From the NCBI GenBank assembly GCA_017302195.1, contig JAFLEG010000060.1, positions 1 to 11,555 on the forward strand: a stretch of 11,555 nucleotides of DNA, given 5' to 3'. Within the stretch, counting starts at the first letter, position 1. Every line of letters starts with the position of its first letter. A program made the position numbers and the translations under genes. This document shows, piece by piece, positions 1 through 6,988 of this stretch. The stretch is from Verrucomicrobiota bacterium. Its GTDB lineage: Bacteria > Verrucomicrobiota > Verrucomicrobiia > Limisphaerales > UBA9464. Under the pieces are notes generated by a model. That model was not told where the DNA came from. It saw only the letters and a program-made list of their open reading frames with translations, and ran no database searches.

Positions 1-733
1 GGCCCGGCGGGGTGTCGGTGTAGAATTCCCAGGGATAATCCGATCCCGGCGGACTTTCGGACGTCGCTCCCGGACGGAACACCTTGCGTCGAACCACGGC
101 GCCGTCGTCCGTGGCCCGCAGGGTCTCCCCCTCGTATTGCAGGAACGGCTTGAACCCCATCCAGACCGGCAGCGGGGGCACGCGGACCCCATGGAGCTGG
201 CAGGCGGCCACGCCGAAATCGGCCCCCGTGCCCGTCAGGCGCTGCCAGGCCAGGCGCTGCCAGGAGAGCGGGTGGAGATAGGAGAAGGGCTCGGTCTCCT
301 TCACCTCCAGCATCTCGGCCGACCAGGAGCCGGATTCCGGCTCGCGCAGGTTGGCCTGGGTCCAGGGCTCCTGCGAGGCATTGGCGTAGTTGCCCCAGTA
401 GGCGTTGGTGGCGCGGTCCCGTCCGACGCCACCGCGCAGGGCGGGATCGGCGGGGCACAGGAAGCGGTTGGGGGATACCGAAGCATCCATGGAGGCCATG
501 ACGCGGCTGAACGACCGCGGACGCTTCCCCTGGTCCACCGAACAGGCATGCACCGCGCGGGCCACCTGGCGGAGATTGTCGGCGCAGGCGGTCCGCTGGC
601 GCCGCACCCGCGCATTGGCCACCATCGCCGAAACCAGGGTCAGCAGGATCGCCAGGACCGACAGCAGGGACAGCAGTTCGACCAGGGTGAATCCCCGTCG
701 TCCCGCAGGCCGGTGCGTTTCTCTGGTGCTCAT
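1..733 (-). CDS. Pseudopilin-like secreted protein with prepilin N-terminal cleavage/methylation motif (partial, 3' end off window)
   Basis: The frame is open from an ATG at 733-731 to the left window edge (244 codons), so the C-terminus is missing. A TAG lies in frame eight codons upstream with no other start between, which fixes the start. Residues 11-22 read GRRGFTLVELLS, a type IV prepilin peptidase site: cleavage is expected after Gly14, with Glu19 as the usual mature position 5. A hydrophobic helix follows (about 15-40). Then comes the segment RQRTACADNLRQVARAVHAC, which resembles the 'CxxNLRQL' stretch of PVC pseudopilin-like proteins, and FLCPAD (about residues 91-96), which matches their recurrent 'CP.D' motif. 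Such proteins are abundant in Verrucomicrobiota and Planctomycetota, and most have no known individual role. It is probably exported and membrane-tethered by its N-terminal helix. It is transcribed divergently from the heme-binding gene. The family call is secure; the specific function is unknown. Confidence 0.85.
   Translation of the reverse strand, partial: MSTRETHRPAGRRGFTLVELLSLLSVLAILLTLVSAMVANARVRRQRTACADNLRQVARAVHACSVDQGKRPRSFSRVMASMDASVSPNRFLCPADPALRGGVGRDRATNAYWGNYANASQEPWTQANLREPESGSWSAEMLEVKETEPFSYLHPLSWQRLAWQRLTGTGADFGVAACQLHGVRVPPLPVWMGFKPFLQYEGETLRATDDGAVVRRKVFRPGATSESPPGSDYPWEFYTDTPPG
236..265. repeat. In-frame 15-bp tandem duplication inside the pilin-like gene
   Basis: CAGGCGCTGCCAGG occurs twice, at 236-249 and 251-264, with a 15-bp period. 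On the coding (minus) strand it duplicates five residues, giving WQRLA followed by WQRLT. The length is a multiple of three, so the reading frame is kept. It looks like a small slippage duplication. Confidence 0.8.
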
Positions 734-956
734 GCCGCGATGCCGGAGCTTCTAGCAGCAATTTCCTCCGGGCGCGAGCCCCCTGACCATCCATCCGATG
801 CTCTTCGCCCGGCATGATGGGCGTCCCGCGTTCCGCGCGGGTTGTCCGCAGGCGCTGCAGAGTGACTGGCGTCGCGGTGGATCACCCCTCCATCAGGCTC
901 CCGGGCGGGCGCCTCGCCGCTTGAGCCCGGAAACCGGTTCCGACACCCTCGGGTCC
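734..956. other. Divergent intergenic region between pilin-like and heme-binding genes
   Basis: This 223-bp spacer must carry the promoters for the minus-strand pilin-like gene and the plus-strand heme-binding gene. The plus-strand reading frame stays open through it back to an ATG at 798. However, those 53 codons encode an Arg/Pro-rich stretch placed before an obvious signal peptide, so I treat it as noncoding. I see no strong -35/-10 pair and no clear Shine-Dalgarno sequence before either start. Confidence 0.5.
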
Positions 957-3524
957 ATGCATCCCTTGCCCCGCGCGCATCGGGCCGTTCCCCGATGGAC
1001 GGCCGGTCTCACCGCCATCGCCGCCGCCGCAGCCTCCCTCCTGCCTGGCATGGCCCAGTCGTCGGCCGCCCAGGCCACTCCGGTCACCGCACTCAAGGCC
1101 GCCAAGGACTTCCGGGTCGAGCTGCTCTACACCGTACCCAAGGAGCAGGAGGGATCGTGGGTGGCCATGTGCGCCGATCCCAAGGGACGGCTCATCGTGT
1201 CGGATCAGTATGGCCCGCTCTACCGCCTGACCCCGCCGCCCCTGGGAACCAGCACGGGGCTGAAGGTGGAGAAGATCGGCGCCGCCATCGGCCAGGCGCA
1301 GGGACTGCTCTACGCCTTCGACAGCCTGTATGTGATGGTGGCCACCGACGCCTTCCAGGGACGCGGACTCTACCGCGTCCGCGACACCAACGGCGATGAC
1401 CAGTTCGACGAGGTCACGCTGCTGCGGAAGCTGGAGGGCGGCGGCGAGCATGGACCGCACGCCATCGTGCCGTCGCCCGACGGCAAGGGACTGCACGTCA
1501 TCATCGGCAACCAGACCAAGCTCACCGCCTTCGCCGGATCGCGGGTGCCCTACGACTGGAGCGAGGATCAGTTGCTGCCCCGGCTCTGGGACGGCAACGG
1601 GTTCATGAAGGGCGTGCTGGGACCCGGCGGCTGGGTGGCGAGGACGGATCCCGAGGGGAAACAGTGGGAGCTGCAGACCGTGGGATTCCGCAACGAGTAT
1701 GACGCGGCGTTCCACCGGGACGGGGACCTGTTCACCTACGACGCGGACATGGAATGGGACATCAACACCCCGTGGTACCGTGCCACCCGCATCTGCCTGG
1801 TCGCCAGTGGCGTGGATTTCGGATGGCGCTCCGGCGCGGGCAAGTGGCCGTCCTACTTCCCCGACACCCTGCCCCCGGTGACCGATGTCGGCCCGGGATC
1901 GCCGACCGGCGTGGCCTTCGGCTATGGCGCCAAGTTCCCCGCGAAGTACCAGAACGCCTTCTTCGCCGCCGACTGGAGCTACGGGAAGCTGTACGCGATC
2001 CATCTGACGCCGGACGGCGCCGGCTACTCCGGCACGACCGAGGAGTTCCTTACCGGACAGCCCTTCCCCCTGACCGACCTGGTCGTGAATCCCCAGGACG
2101 GCGCCCTGTACGTCGCCATCGGCGGACGCAAGACGCAGTCCGGACTCTACCGCGTCACCTACACCGGACCGGAATCCACGGCGCCCGCCGCACCGCCCGC
2201 GGGCGGCGAATCCGCCCGGGCCATCCGGCGCTCGCTGGAGGCCTTTCACGGACGCCAGGATCCGGCAGCAGTTCGCACCGCCTGGCCGCACCTGGCCAGC
2301 GGGGATCGCTATCTGCAGAATGCCGCCCGCGTGGCCATCGAATGGCAACCGGTGGCCGAGTGGCGCGAGCGCGCCCTCCAGGAAACCCAGCCCAACGCCG
2401 CGATCAACGGCCTCATCGCCCTCGCACGGGTGAGTTCCAAGGATCCCTTCCACCGCAAGCCGGGGGATCCGCAGCCCGATCCGGCCCTCCAGGGCCGGAT
2501 TGTGGCGGCGCTGGACCGTCTGGACTGGAAGGCGCTGTCGGTGCCCCAGCAGCTCGGACTGCTCCGCGCCTACGCCCTGGCCTTCATCCGCCTTGGCGCT
2601 CCGGACGACGCGACCCGCCAGCGTCTTGCGGCACGGTTCGGTCCGCTCTTTCCCGCCACGGACATCGCCCTCAACACCCAGCTCTCCCAGATGCTGGTGT
2701 ACCTCGACGCGCCCGGCATCGCCGGACGCCTGGTCGCCGCGCTGCTCAAGGCGCCCAGCCAGGAGGAGCAGATCGCCTATGCGCGCGACCTGCGGGTGTT
2801 GAAGTCCGGCTGGACCCCGGAGCTGCGCCGCCAGTATTTCGAATGGTATCTGAAGGCCGCCAACTTCCGCGGGGGCGCCAGCCTTGCCGGCTTCCTGCGC
2901 GACATGAAGGCCGATGCCGTCGCTGGCTTGAGCGATGCCGAGAAGGAGAGCCTGAAGGCCGTTCTGGAGGCCAAACCCGAGAAGCGCACCGCCCTGGAGA
3001 ACCTCCTGGCCGGCCGGTCCACGGTGAAGGAGTGGACCGTGGCCGACCTGGCGCCCGCCCTCGATTCCGGCCTGCGCGGACGCAGTTTCAGCCGGGGCCG
3101 CGAGCTCTTCGGGGCCGTGGGCTGTTACAACTGCCACCGATTCGACACCGAGGGTGGCGCCGTCGGGCCGGACCTCACCGGCGTGGGCGCGCGGTTCAGT
3201 CCGCGGGACCTGCTGGAGTCCATCGTGGATCCCAACAAGGAGATCAGCGACCAGTATGCGGCGATCCTGGTGACCAAGAATGACGGCGATGTGGTGATCG
3301 GCCGGGTGGCCAACCTGAACGACGACACCCTGATGATCGCCACCGACATGACCGATCCCAACGCCTTCGCCAACGTGAAGCGCAAGGAGGTGAAATCCAT
3401 CGAGCCGTCCACCATCTCCCCCATGCCCGAGGGGCTGCTGAACACCCTGCAGAAGGAGGAGATCCTGGACCTCCTGGCCTACACCCTGTCCCGCGGCGAC
3501 CGCAGCCACGCCATGTTCCGCTGA
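957..3524 (+). CDS. PVC-type secreted dehydrogenase-like β-propeller protein with C-terminal CxxCH heme-binding domain
   Basis: The product is 855 aa. The ATG at 957 is chosen because a signal peptide begins there: a basic n-region, hydrophobic residues about 15-32, and likely cleavage after AQA at 40. Residues about 50-405 form a β-propeller of the kind found in PVC 'membrane-bound dehydrogenase' proteins. It has a calcium-loop-like DTNGDDQFDE at 143-152, and TYDADMEWD at 260-268 followed by PWYR is a family hallmark. After an Ala/Pro-rich linker (about 405-420), a helical, probably HEAT-like region extends to about 710. A cytochrome-c-like domain closes the protein: CYNCH at 723-727 for covalent heme attachment, then LLESIVDPNKEIS, with Met823 in SPMPEGLL as a plausible distal ligand. 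This matches the Planctomycetota/Verrucomicrobiota heme-binding domain (TIGR02603 type). It probably acts outside the cytoplasm in oxidation of an unknown, perhaps sugar-like, substrate. The substrate cannot be read from the sequence. Confidence 0.9.
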   Translation: MHPLPRAHRAVPRWTAGLTAIAAAAASLLPGMAQSSAAQATPVTALKAAKDFRVELLYTVPKEQEGSWVAMCADPKGRLIVSDQYGPLYRLTPPPLGTSTGLKVEKIGAAIGQAQGLLYAFDSLYVMVATDAFQGRGLYRVRDTNGDDQFDEVTLLRKLEGGGEHGPHAIVPSPDGKGLHVIIGNQTKLTAFAGSRVPYDWSEDQLLPRLWDGNGFMKGVLGPGGWVARTDPEGKQWELQTVGFRNEYDAAFHRDGDLFTYDADMEWDINTPWYRATRICLVASGVDFGWRSGAGKWPSYFPDTLPPVTDVGPGSPTGVAFGYGAKFPAKYQNAFFAADWSYGKLYAIHLTPDGAGYSGTTEEFLTGQPFPLTDLVVNPQDGALYVAIGGRKTQSGLYRVTYTGPESTAPAAPPAGGESARAIRRSLEAFHGRQDPAAVRTAWPHLASGDRYLQNAARVAIEWQPVAEWRERALQETQPNAAINGLIALARVSSKDPFHRKPGDPQPDPALQGRIVAALDRLDWKALSVPQQLGLLRAYALAFIRLGAPDDATRQRLAARFGPLFPATDIALNTQLSQMLVYLDAPGIAGRLVAALLKAPSQEEQIAYARDLRVLKSGWTPELRRQYFEWYLKAANFRGGASLAGFLRDMKADAVAGLSDAEKESLKAVLEAKPEKRTALENLLAGRSTVKEWTVADLAPALDSGLRGRSFSRGRELFGAVGCYNCHRFDTEGGAVGPDLTGVGARFSPRDLLESIVDPNKEISDQYAAILVTKNDGDVVIGRVANLNDDTLMIATDMTDPNAFANVKRKEVKSIEPSTISPMPEGLLNTLQKEEILDLLAYTLSRGDRSHAMFR

Positions 3525-3603
3525 ATCCCTGCCCTCCCAGGATGGGGCGCACGCTCCGGTCCAACCCCCGGGGTTCCCCTTCCCGCGGGGCGCGGACCTG
3601 ATC

Positions 3604-3626
3604 AGGGACCGCACCATGCGGTCCCT
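3604..3626 (+). terminator. Perfect 10-bp-stem hairpin in convergent spacer, candidate terminator
   Basis: AGGGACCGCA, a 3-nt CCA loop, then TGCGGTCCCT form a perfect inverted repeat 79 nt after the heme-binding gene's stop codon. It lies between convergent genes, where a bidirectional terminator is expected. There is no T-tract on either side, so it is not a canonical intrinsic terminator. It could instead protect mRNA 3' ends. Confidence 0.5.
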
Positions 3627-3672
3627 CCCCTCATCGGATGGGTGTGCTGGGGTGTCGCCGGGCCCAATGCGT

Positions 3673-3689
3673 CCCCGGACTTGTCGGGG
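3673..3689 (-). terminator. Short GC-rich hairpin abutting the stop of the membrane-protein gene
   Basis: CCCCG at 3673-3677 pairs with CGGGG at 3685-3689, with one further G-T wobble inside. It sits directly downstream (minus strand) of the TGA at 3692-3690. The stem is only 5-6 bp and no U-tract follows, so the terminator role is weakly supported. Confidence 0.25.
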
Positions 3690-5333
3690 TCACTTGGGGG
3701 CTCGCGATGCTCGTTCGTCCGCAGGTGGCGCCGTGTTCGTGGACGGGTTGTTGGTCGCGGACTGAGGAATGAGCCCGTAGCGACGGGCGAGGAGGGGGTC
3801 CATTCGGTAGGAGGATTTCCCCTGCTTCAGTTTCTCTTCCTCCTTCGCCTGCCATTCCGCGACCTCGGCGTCGCCAGCGCGAACGGGCAGCACCGCGTCG
3901 CGGGCTCGCCACCAGTGGAAGGTTGGCGCGCCTGGGTTGAGCGGCGTGGGGTCGCCACCGTCGTCCTTGAAATCCTCGCCCACGCTCCAGAGCCGCCAGG
4001 TGCCCTCGGAATCCCGCCGGTAGCGCAAGGGCTGTCCGTCCATGCCATCCAGCGGCAGCGCTCCGAGCCATTCGGGCACCAGTTCGTCGAGGTCCTGGGG
4101 CGCCCGCCCGTGGCGCCGTGTGAACCGCTGGATGGCAATGCCGGTTTCGATCAGCGCCCGCTCGGTCTCCAACCGGAGCGCCCTCGCCAGACCGGATTCC
4201 AGCGCCCCCAGGGAAATCGAGGTCAGCCAAAACCGCAGGGTGTCGTAAGGGCCCAGCCGTTGCGCTCCGTGGACGTCCCCTGCCGAATGCGACTGGAGGC
4301 TGTGTTGGTCGCCGGCAGCCTGCCATTCACGGGCCAGTTCGTCGGTGGAGCGCAGATGATGGGCCTGCGCCTGATCCAACCAGGCAAAGCACCAGATAGG
4401 ATGCCATACCTTGGACTGGAGGGCGTTTCGGGTGCGGGCGAACAGATCGCTGGCAAACTCTGAAGCTTCGTCCAGTCCGGAGGGGATTGTGAGTTCCGGA
4501 TCGCTTCCGGCGAACCATTGCAACGACAGGGCTTCGAAGTAGCGCGGGTCGGAAACGGATGCTCCCCAGAGCGCCGCCTCGCCCCAGAGACTTGCGACGT
4601 AGCCCCTGACGAAGTTCGTCGAAGGCAGCGCGCGCTGGAGCGCCAGCAGATCCGCGTCGCTCCAGTCGGGACGCTGCGAGAGATCCCAGGCCACCGGCAG
4701 CGCCAGCGACGCACAGGCCGTGCGCACCAGTTGGCTGATCAGGAGCGGATCCCGTTCCATCGACCTCTCGACGGCCTGGAGGTCGTGCATCCAGGCCAGT
4801 GCAGCGCCAGGATCGCCGTTCCGGGCCGAGACCAGGGCCGCCGCCACGAATCCCTGGGCCGCCTTCTTGCACTCCGTCAGTCCGGTGAATCGAACCGAGA
4901 AGCCCCGGCGCCAATCCACCCCACTCCGGCACTCCGGCAGCGCGAAGGCGTCCCGAAGCGCCTCCAGGGCCCCGTGGGAATCCCGATACCAGGCCTCCAG
5001 CGCCTCCCAGGTTGCCGGGGGTCCCTTCAAGGCCTTCCACTGGGTCTGGCGACCCGCCTCCACCGCACGGCCCGGAGTGATGACCCTCATGCTGGCAGGC
5101 GCGTCGGGGCGATTCAGAGCGTGAGACGCCTTCAACATCCGGAGGTGTCCATTGGACATGCCCGGTGGCGCGAACAGCACTTCCGGCGGCTGGTATCGTC
5201 CCTGCGCCCTCAGGTCCGCAAGGGTCGCCGCCAGCTCATGCCGCCCGCGCCATCGTTCGACGTACAGCGCCAGGACGATCAATACGGGCAGCGCCAGGGT
5301 CAGGCCTGCGGCCCATCGCCAATGCCGGTTCAC
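3690..5333 (-). CDS. Uncharacterised membrane-anchored protein with GspG/pseudopilin-like C-terminal segment
   Basis: The product is 547 aa from a GTG at 5333-5331. The frame is open further, to 5738, but that part overlaps the sugar dehydrogenase gene and is Arg/Pro-rich shadow sequence. The GTG has a GAGG nine bases upstream and is followed at once by a single transmembrane helix (about 7-24: AAGLTLALPVLIVLALYV). An upstream GTG at 5393 would add 20 residues and is the main alternative. Residues about 30-385 are largely helical and match no family I recognise. From about 388 the sequence reads LETERALIETGIAIQRFTRR, then HGRAPQDLDELVPEW, LPLDGMDGQPLRYRR and WSVGEDFKDDGGDP. This is the pattern of the soluble part of GspG-type pseudopilins, which recurs at the C-terminus of PVC hypothetical proteins. 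A charged tail and a Ser/Thr/Pro-rich end follow. It is the last gene of the minus-strand group, 89 bp after the sugar dehydrogenase. Function unknown; predicted topology is a short cytoplasmic N-terminus with the rest outside. Confidence 0.75.
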   Translation of the reverse strand: MNRHWRWAAGLTLALPVLIVLALYVERWRGRHELAATLADLRAQGRYQPPEVLFAPPGMSNGHLRMLKASHALNRPDAPASMRVITPGRAVEAGRQTQWKALKGPPATWEALEAWYRDSHGALEALRDAFALPECRSGVDWRRGFSVRFTGLTECKKAAQGFVAAALVSARNGDPGAALAWMHDLQAVERSMERDPLLISQLVRTACASLALPVAWDLSQRPDWSDADLLALQRALPSTNFVRGYVASLWGEAALWGASVSDPRYFEALSLQWFAGSDPELTIPSGLDEASEFASDLFARTRNALQSKVWHPIWCFAWLDQAQAHHLRSTDELAREWQAAGDQHSLQSHSAGDVHGAQRLGPYDTLRFWLTSISLGALESGLARALRLETERALIETGIAIQRFTRRHGRAPQDLDELVPEWLGALPLDGMDGQPLRYRRDSEGTWRLWSVGEDFKDDGGDPTPLNPGAPTFHWWRARDAVLPVRAGDAEVAEWQAKEEEKLKQGKSSYRMDPLLARRYGLIPQSATNNPSTNTAPPADERASRAPK

Positions 5334-5395
5334 CGGAAGGAACCTCGCAGGATGAAGACGCTTGAAAAGTGGGAGCCCGCTCGGGGAGGCCACAT
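5330..5395 (-). other. Possible 21-codon leader ORF overlapping the membrane-protein start
   Basis: An ATG at 5395-5393 opens 21 codons ending in a TGA at 5332-5330, overlapping the proposed GTG start (5333-5331) in the arrangement GTGA. This would allow translational coupling. The ATG has only a closely spaced GGGG before it, and the peptide resembles nothing known, so it may be chance. Confidence 0.2.
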
Positions 5396-5422
5396 CCCCA
5401 GCACCAGGACGCCGGCGCCGTG

Positions 5423-6922
5423 CTATGGCCGGTGTTCGATGCGCACCAGTTGGGTATCCCGGTTGCCGACCCAGGCCGTGCCGTTTTCCAGCACGTAGAG
5501 ACATCCATCGGGGCCGATGGCCAGGTCGGTGGGGCGCATGAAGGTCATCTGCGGACAGAACCGTTCCATGAACAGCGATCCGTCGGGGCGCCTGGCGATG
5601 CGGTCCTCGGCATCGAGATGCACGGCGAGGATCCAGTTCCGGGACCATTCGTAGATGAAGAGTGTGCGGTCGAACTCGCGCGGGAGCTTGAGGGGTGAGT
5701 TCAGGCGTTCGTCGAAATGGTACACCGGCCCCGCGCACGCCGTGCGGCCGCCGTCCTTCACTGCCGGAAACCGGGTGGAGGCGGAGTAGGGATACCAGAG
5801 AAATGCCGGCTGGGCGGGCGGCAGCTCCTTTGGTCCGGTGTTGTAGCGGGACTCGTTCAGCGGCTTCAGCGGATCCCAGGCCTCGCCGTGGACGCGGGTC
5901 GCGAAGTCATGGCGCCGGTAGGGCTTGTTGTCGGCGATGACGAGCGGCCAGCCGAAGTTGCCGGCGGCGCGGGCCTGGTTGATCTCGTCGAAACCAGCCG
6001 GGCCGCGGTGCTCGCTCGGACCTCCGGCATCGGGACCCACCTCGCCCCAGTAGAGGAAGCCGCTGCGTCGGTCCACCGCGATGCGCCAGGGATTGCGGTT
6101 GCCCATGACAAAGATCTCCGGCCGTGTGGACGCCGTGCCCGGCGGAAAGAGATTGCCCCGGGGAATGGTCACCGACCCGTCGGGCTCGGGATGCACCCGG
6201 AGGATTTTTCCACGCAGGTCATTGGCGTTGGCCGCGGACTTCAGCGCGTTCCACGGTCCGCGGCCATCGCGCTCGTCCACGGGCGTGAAGCCGTCCGATT
6301 CGCCGGGGTGGGTATTGTCGCCGGTGGCGACGTAGAGGTTGCCGTCGGCGTCGAAGTCGAGCGACCCGGCCGAGTGACAGCATTGCTCCCGCTGAGTCGG
6401 GATGCGAAGCAACTCCTTCCGGGAGGTCAGATCCAGGGTGTCGCCCGTGATCGTGAAACGGGACACGAGGTTGTCGCCCATCTTGCCCACGCCCTCGACC
6501 TGCCGCGTTGCGGGCTCCGAGTGGAAGAGGTAGATCCATCCATTCTGGGCAAACTTTGGATCGAGCGCGATGCCCAGCAGGCCATCCTCCAGTTCCTTGA
6601 ACACCTCCAGCCGTCCCACAACGACCGTCGCCCGGGTCTCCGGCTTCCAGAGCTTCACAACACCCGCGCGCTCGATGAAGAAGACCCGGCCGTCCGGTGC
6701 GATGGCGATCTCCATCGGATCGAGGATCACGTCGTCCACCGCGCCGTCGCCGTCGAGGTCCCGGTCGGCATCCAGGATCATCTTGTGGAAGGGGCCATCG
6801 GACTGCGGTCCGGTGGGAACGGGCGCCGGCTTGTCCGCCGCCAGGCAACACAGGCCGGCGAGTACCAGGGCGCTCACACGGGCCGTCGCGCGAAAGACTT
6901 CTCGAAAACGCATCCGGGTCAT
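5423..6922 (-). CDS. Secreted PQQ-dependent sugar dehydrogenase (glucose/sorbosone dehydrogenase family)
   Basis: The product is 499 aa and begins with a signal peptide (basic residues 3-15, hydrophobic core about 17-28 ending in LAGLCCLA). The ATG at 6922 is used; Met4 is an equally good start. Landmarks of the soluble-glucose-dehydrogenase-like six-bladed propeller are: PDGRVFFIERAGVVKLWKPE (76-95); LLGIALDPKFAQNGWIYLF (115-133); CCHSAGSLDFDADGNLYVAT (181-200) with His183 at the position of the catalytic histidine; GDNT (201-204); ANDLRGKILRVHP (233-245); GNRNPWR (274-280); and GFDEINQARAAGNFGWPLV (310-328). Family members oxidise aldose sugars or related alcohols with PQQ and calcium in the periplasm. 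An Asp-rich loop at 51-65 (DADRDLDGDGAVDDV) looks like an extra calcium site. It lies between the PD40 gene (62-bp gap) and the membrane-protein gene (89-bp gap) on the same strand. The family is secure; substrate and cofactor are inferred. Confidence 0.88.
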   Translation of the reverse strand: MTRMRFREVFRATARVSALVLAGLCCLAADKPAPVPTGPQSDGPFHKMILDADRDLDGDGAVDDVILDPMEIAIAPDGRVFFIERAGVVKLWKPETRATVVVGRLEVFKELEDGLLGIALDPKFAQNGWIYLFHSEPATRQVEGVGKMGDNLVSRFTITGDTLDLTSRKELLRIPTQREQCCHSAGSLDFDADGNLYVATGDNTHPGESDGFTPVDERDGRGPWNALKSAANANDLRGKILRVHPEPDGSVTIPRGNLFPPGTASTRPEIFVMGNRNPWRIAVDRRSGFLYWGEVGPDAGGPSEHRGPAGFDEINQARAAGNFGWPLVIADNKPYRRHDFATRVHGEAWDPLKPLNESRYNTGPKELPPAQPAFLWYPYSASTRFPAVKDGGRTACAGPVYHFDERLNSPLKLPREFDRTLFIYEWSRNWILAVHLDAEDRIARRPDGSLFMERFCPQMTFMRPTDLAIGPDGCLYVLENGTAWVGNRDTQLVRIEHRP

Positions 6923-6973
6923 TCAACTCACTGCCCGCCGGGCTCCAAGCTTTTTGGGTGGGTTGGGGACACG

Positions 6974-6988
6974 CTGAACCATGGTCAG
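6974..6988. repeat. Small inverted repeat at the 3' end of the PD40 gene
   Basis: CTGAACCATGGTCAG contains the 8-bp palindrome ACCATGGT flanked by complementary CTG/CAG arms with one unpaired A. It overlaps the stop codon (6987-6985) of the upstream minus-strand gene and lies in the 62-bp gap before the sugar dehydrogenase. It is too weak to call a terminator. Confidence 0.25.

Noticed and set aside
137..817. A 226-codon plus-strand open frame at the left edge
   Set aside because: It runs antisense to the pilin-like gene, whose GFTLVELL motif and fixed start make that strand the coding one.
798..956. N-terminal extension of the heme-binding frame to an ATG at 798
   Set aside because: It would bury the signal peptide behind 53 Arg/Pro-rich residues; the ATG at 957 places the signal peptide at the N-terminus.
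1754..3283. A 509-codon plus-strand open frame in another phase inside the heme-binding gene
   Set aside because: Its product is Arg/Pro/Gly-rich shadow sequence, while the overlapping frame has the signal peptide, propeller and CxxCH domain.
882..3617. A 911-codon open frame antisense to the heme-binding gene
   Set aside because: It mirrors a gene with clear family motifs, its product is low-complexity and Gly/His/Val-rich with no recognisable domain, and long antisense frames are expected in GC-rich coding DNA.
5334..5738. N-terminal extension of the membrane-protein frame to an ATG at 5738
   Set aside because: Most of it overlaps the sugar dehydrogenase coding sequence in another phase and is basic and Pro-rich; the transmembrane helix directly follows the GTG at 5333.
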